Positions 63,842 through 64,000 of a DNA stretch of 64,000 nt are shown here, piece after piece. How positions within the stretch are numbered: the first letter of the stretch is position 1; the number at the start of each line of letters is the position of its first letter. The translations under genes were made by a program, and so were the position numbers. The stretch is taken from contig OY754469.1 of the NCBI GenBank assembly GCA_963575645.1, forward strand, positions 39,080,753 to 39,144,752. Direction: 5' to 3'. This DNA is from Xanthostigma xanthostigma (lineage: Eukaryota; Arthropoda; Insecta; Raphidioptera; Raphidiidae). The notes under the pieces are model-generated. The model ran no database searches. It was not told where the DNA came from and was given only the letters and a program-made list of their open reading frames with translations.

Positions 63842-64000
63842 CAGGGGTCGGCAATCCGTTGAGACGGAGAGTCAAAAGTTACAATTTACAAAATTTACTA
63901 GTTTTTAAAGAGCCACTAAATATTTTCGTTTCAGTATTACAGCATTTGCTTATAATATAATAGATATATAGGTATATATCCGAGGACGACACGTTGCGAC
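63842..64000 (+). mobile_element. hAT element, runs off the window
   Basis: Starts CAGGGGTCGGCAATCC and continues AAAAGTTACAATTTACAAAA, TTTTTAAAGAGCCACTAAA and CCGAGGACGACACG, matching 38345-38470. The right end lies beyond 64000. Confidence 0.75.

Noticed and set aside
1-64000. Short open frames of 60-148 codons as genes
   Set aside because: In AT-rich, stop-rich DNA such frames are expected by chance. Most overlap repeats, cross element borders or mirror each other in inverted arms. Only those matching transposon motifs were kept.
1-64000. Telomeric TTAGG arrays or rDNA
   Set aside because: No TTAGG run and no recognisable 18S, 28S or 5S segment was seen.

Overview
This window looks like non-genic nuclear DNA from an insect, most likely a moth or butterfly (Lepidoptera). 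That assignment is an inference. It rests on low GC, the absence of any intact gene, and several repeat types I know mainly from lepidopteran genomes: short Helitron-like elements ending in a CTAGT-type tail, repeats opening with a GGAGGAGGTT block, and tRNA-headed SINEs. I found no convincing host protein gene, rRNA, intact tRNA gene, CRISPR array or TTAGG telomere repeat. Almost all listed open frames are chance frames or repeat shadows. The real coding signal is a set of decayed transposon protein pieces.

Layout. 0-9 kb: dispersed repeats, several hAT-type insertions (exact 8-bp target duplications at 1.95-2.40 and 5.21-5.55 kb), a palindrome element with a tRNA-Leu-like block (5.9-6.4 kb) and a full-length SINE (6.83-7.27 kb). 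9-19 kb: LINE 3' ends, two opposite Helitron-like copies that each carry a decayed tRNA-Lys, more SINE copies, a hAT element and a DDE transposase tail. 19-31 kb: a 121-bp-arm perfect palindrome, a 1.6-kb inverted repeat, a hAT MITE nested in a palindrome arm, and hAT and LINE remnants. 31-47 kb: a transposase deletion derivative, a palindrome beside a 4-unit tandem array, large hAT elements holding nested insertions, and a 186-bp-arm palindrome. 47-64 kb: tRNA-like fragments, repeated Helitron-like blocks, and a deep nest at 55.1-57.9 kb with a hAT beside it, followed by four further inverted-repeat elements.

The dominant activity has been cut-and-paste hAT transposition. At least 15 hAT-like insertions can be delimited by terminal inverted repeats plus 8-bp duplications; seven are exact, the rest match at 6-7 of 8 positions, one of them with a 1-nt offset. 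The second theme is long, near-perfect palindromes. In two unrelated palindrome families the central loop is inverted, relative to the rest of the element, between copies. This points to arm-mediated loop flipping. A third theme is a set of short motifs resembling a hammerhead-ribozyme core, found in repeats that may be related to Penelope-like elements. The region could be heterochromatin, a sex-chromosome segment or a small-RNA source locus, but sequence alone cannot decide.
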